Part shown: piece after piece, positions 61,641 through 64,000 of the stretch
Position numbering within the stretch: position 1 is the first letter of the stretch
Layout: every line of letters starts with the position of its first letter
NCBI RefSeq assembly: GCF_042682545.1
Contig: NZ_JBHUHQ010000013.1
DNA from: Ornithinibacillus salinisoli
GTDB lineage: Bacteria; Bacillota; Bacilli; Bacillales; Amphibacillaceae
DNA length: 64,000 bases
Direction: 5' to 3' (one strand)
Position numbers and translations under genes: made by a program
The notes under the pieces: model-generated
Told to the model about the DNA's origin: nothing
Database searches by the model: none
The model's input: the letters and a program-made list of their open reading frames with translations, nothing else

Positions 61641-62117
61641 TTAAACAGCTTTTTCATTTACTCCTTCAGGTAACCAGATTAAAGGATTTTCACCTAAATC
61701 TCTCTCCATATCATACTTCGCTTTTTGAAAGTTCATCTTCTCCCAGAAACCATGAGAATTGATTCTAGGATTTGTTTTTATAGGCAAGTCATATTTTTTT
61801 GCAAAATCTACTAAAGCTTTTCCGTACCCTTTCCCACGGTAATGTGGAAGCACTTCCAATTTCCACAATTCTAAATAATCTTGTGCCGGGTCAAAATAGG
61901 CATCGTATTTTTTGTCTACTTTGTATAAACTCATTCTAGCTACGAGTGTATCACCGTAATAAATTCCGTAGAAAGGTGATTCACTATTATTTTCTACAAT
62001 ATTTGATTGAAGGTCCTCTAACATGGATAATTCTTGATTACCATACTCTTTAAAGCGCTTAAATTCTTCTAATGTCTTATAGTTGATTAAAAGTCTTTCA
62101 ACTTTTACTTCTTGCAT
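61641..62117 (-). CDS. ylbP: GNAT family acetyltransferase YlbP
   Basis: A 158-residue GNAT protein. The acetyl-CoA loop reads VLPHYRGKGYGKALVDFAKK, and the C-terminus 'ENPLIWLPEGV' matches YlbP. Substrate unknown. It is divergent from bshC. The 338-base gap before bshC (62118-62455) is AT-rich and holds only a possible promoter: TACAAT (62395-62400) with a poor -35. Confidence 0.9.
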   Translation of the reverse strand: MQEVKVERLLINYKTLEEFKRFKEYGNQELSMLEDLQSNIVENNSESPFYGIYYGDTLVARMSLYKVDKKYDAYFDPAQDYLELWKLEVLPHYRGKGYGKALVDFAKKYDLPIKTNPRINSHGFWEKMNFQKAKYDMERDLGENPLIWLPEGVNEKAV

Positions 62118-62455
62118 AAAAACATCCTCCCCCGATGTCAGAATAAGATATTGTAATTGTATCTTTTATATTATTATAATATAAATTGTCATAGAAATAA
62201 ATAACATTAGCGGGAATCCTATAATTGTTAAGAATTTTCAAGCGAAGGTAATAGTCAGCAAAATCGTTATTCGTGAAGTATAGTTAATTACATACTTGCA
62301 TGATTATAAATTTACATGTATCAATGAGGAGCAAGTGGATATCTTTTTTATCAGGTTAAAACAGATAACATGAAATTTTCTCGTGAATTATGTACAATAC
62401 GAATTGGACATGAAGTGATTTGTGAAACAGAAACTTTAAAGGAGCATGTAATCTT

Positions 62456-64000
62456 ATGCAGGTAGAACCAGTACATATAGAAAACCAAAGTCAGTTAATA
62501 CGTGATTATCGAAGTACAAAACAAAATGTTATGCAGCATTTTGATTACACAGCATCGTTTAAAGAAATGAAGCAACGTGTGAGTGATATAAAGGGACGCG
62601 ACTATAATCGTGATCAATTAGTAGATGTCTTAATTCAATTAAATAATCAATGGAATGCTCCAAAAAGTACGTTGACCAATATCGAACGGTTAAGAGATGA
62701 AAATAGTGTCGTAGTAATAGGTGGGCAACAAGCTGGAATATTAACAGGACCATTATATTCTATAAATAAAGTTATATCGATTGTTCAATTAGCTAGGATG
62801 CAAGAGGAGAAATTAAAAATACCAGTAGTACCTGTCTTCTGGATTGCTGGAGAAGACCATGATTTTGATGAAATTAATCATGTATATAAGCAAGAAAAGA
62901 ATAAAATGAAAAAGCATATTTTAAAACAAAAAAACATTGATAAACAGTCTGTCTCCCAAATTGAATTAGAAGAGCAGAATGTAATACATTGGCTGGATGA
63001 GCTTTTTGAGGGATTGGCTGAAACGGAATATACAAAGGATTTATATTCTTTAATCACAGACTGTTTGGCGAATTCTAATACATATGTTGATTTCTTCGCC
63101 GGATTAATATTTAAGTTATTTGACGAAGAAGGTCTTGTGTTAATTGATTCTGGTCATACTAGCGTTCGTAAGCTAGAGAGTAATCATTTCTTAAATATAA
63201 TAGAAAAACAAACACAACTTAGTAAGCGAGTTTATGCTACGGAACAACATTTAAAGCAAGACGGTTATTCAATATCATTGGATGTTGACCCTGATGATGC
63301 CCATTTGTTTTATCATCACAACAAAGAACGGATTTTATTGAAGCGAGATGAACATGGTAATTGGGTAGGAAAGCAAAATGAGGTGAAATTAACAACAGAA
63401 GAATTGCTTGAAATAGCTCGTAACAATCCAGAGTTATTGAGTAATAATGTAGTCACTCGTCCACTAATGCAAGAATTATTGTTTCCTACTTTAGCTTTTA
63501 TTGGTGGACCTGGTGAGATAAGCTATTGGTCGGTTTTAAAACCAGCATTCCATATCATGGATTTGAAAATGCCACCAATTATGCCTAGATTGTCATTTAC
63601 ATACATGGATCGTAAGGTTGAAAAGTTATTAGCTAAATATAATATTCCCGTTGCTGAGGCAATTAATAGGGGAATCGATGTTCGAAAAATGCAATGGCTC
63701 ATGTCGCAGTCTAATCCTCCGATACAAAAAGTAGTACAAGAGTTGAAACGTGTGATGGAAGAAGCACACAAACCACTAAGAGACTATTCTAGAAATATTC
63801 GTGCAGACTTAGGGGACCTGGCAGATAAAAATTTATTACACCTATTTAGTGAAATTGAATTTCTTGAAGGTAGGATAATAAACACGCTAGAGGAAAAGTA
63901 TAATAGAGAATTAATGGAGTTTGATTACTTAAACAATTTTCTTCATCCAATGGCAGGATTACAAGAGAGAGTATGGAACCCACTATTTTTTATTAATAAT
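62456..64000 (+). CDS. bshC: Bacillithiol synthase BshC, C-terminus cut by window edge
   Basis: The last step of bacillithiol synthesis, adding cysteine to GlcN-malate. An open frame of 515 codons reaches the window end with no stop; the family is about 540 residues, so roughly 25 are missing. The motifs 'VVVIGGQQAGILTGPLYSINK', 'PVFWIAGEDHDFDEINH' and 'AFIGGPGEISYWSVLKPAF' identify it. AAAGGAG lies 11 bases before ATG 62456. It is the yllA gene that precedes mraZ in Bacillus. Confidence 0.95.
   Translation, partial: MQVEPVHIENQSQLIRDYRSTKQNVMQHFDYTASFKEMKQRVSDIKGRDYNRDQLVDVLIQLNNQWNAPKSTLTNIERLRDENSVVVIGGQQAGILTGPLYSINKVISIVQLARMQEEKLKIPVVPVFWIAGEDHDFDEINHVYKQEKNKMKKHILKQKNIDKQSVSQIELEEQNVIHWLDELFEGLAETEYTKDLYSLITDCLANSNTYVDFFAGLIFKLFDEEGLVLIDSGHTSVRKLESNHFLNIIEKQTQLSKRVYATEQHLKQDGYSISLDVDPDDAHLFYHHNKERILLKRDEHGNWVGKQNEVKLTTEELLEIARNNPELLSNNVVTRPLMQELLFPTLAFIGGPGEISYWSVLKPAFHIMDLKMPPIMPRLSFTYMDRKVEKLLAKYNIPVAEAINRGIDVRKMQWLMSQSNPPIQKVVQELKRVMEEAHKPLRDYSRNIRADLGDLADKNLLHLFSEIEFLEGRIINTLEEKYNRELMEFDYLNNFLHPMAGLQERVWNPLFFINN

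Overview
The window is a chromosomal segment of a low-GC Firmicute of the family Bacillaceae. Gene content and order follow the Bacillus subtilis blocks yku-ykn-ykq-yky-pdh, ykt, yla, cta and ylb-yll almost gene for gene. The AT-rich DNA, very acidic surface lipoproteins, a BCCT osmolyte carrier and GC-rich dispersed intergenic elements resemble Oceanobacillus, Virgibacillus and related salt- or alkali-tolerant genera. The species cannot be fixed from sequence reading alone. No rRNA, tRNA, prophage, insertion sequence or CRISPR array was seen.

Layout. 1-6.3 kb: a cut-off EamA transporter, an unknown membrane protein, ykyB, a Sco copper chaperone, the phosphoesterase ykuE, dienoyl-CoA reductase fadH, a hemolysin III-type protein, and the zinc-efflux pair czrA-czcD with its operator. 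6.4-11 kb: the c-di-AMP sensor darB, an array of 52-bp tandem repeats, the acetylated lysine/diaminopimelate genes dapH-ykuR, then ykuS, ykuU and ykuV (thiol redox). 11-18.9 kb: a heterodimeric ABC exporter (yknU-yknV), potassium-channel gate ktrC, the RNA genes rpoY-rnjA on the minus strand, a 28-codon ORF and peptide deformylase. 19-25.2 kb: ykyA and the pyruvate dehydrogenase operon pdhABCD. 25-29 kb: a BCCT carrier, a polysaccharide deacetylase lipoprotein, a small lipoprotein, and a homologue of the dual-function RNA SR1 with its peptide SR1P. 29-35.5 kb: nitronate monooxygenase and small yktA/yktB/ykzI/suhB/yla genes. 35.5-40.2 kb: ftsW overlapping pycA. 40.2-48.3 kb: heme A synthesis (ctaA, ctaB) and the caa3 cytochrome oxidase operon ctaCDEF with ctaG and a DUF420 gene. 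48-64 kb: an AI-2E-type permease, the ylb block (ylbA, ylbC-G, rsmD, coaD, ylbJ, ylbL, tmcAL, ylbN, rpmF, an enoyl-CoA hydratase-like gene, ylbO, ylbP) and bshC, which runs off the end.

How the genes work together. Carbon flow around pyruvate is strongly represented: pdhABCD (to acetyl-CoA), pycA (to oxaloacetate) and SR1/SR1P, which in B. subtilis is a CcpN-controlled regulator made when gluconeogenesis is favoured. The c-di-AMP network is represented by darB and ktrC, and pycA is a known DarB target in B. subtilis. RNA turnover is represented by RNase J1, RpoY and the RNase Y partner YlbF.

The most interesting observations are the SR1 locus with a CcpN-type operator between -35 and -10; a hairpin that hides the darB ribosome binding site; two GC-rich structured elements (51.3-51.9 kb and 53.6-54.0 kb), one a 105-nt nested hairpin and the other containing a three-way junction; the 52-bp hairpin repeats; a 28-codon ORF with a ribosome binding site; and a crotonase-family protein lacking the second catalytic Glu. 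No wholly new multigene system was found. Many start codons were moved downstream of the longest ORF start because the upstream start lies inside the Shine-Dalgarno (SD) sequence.
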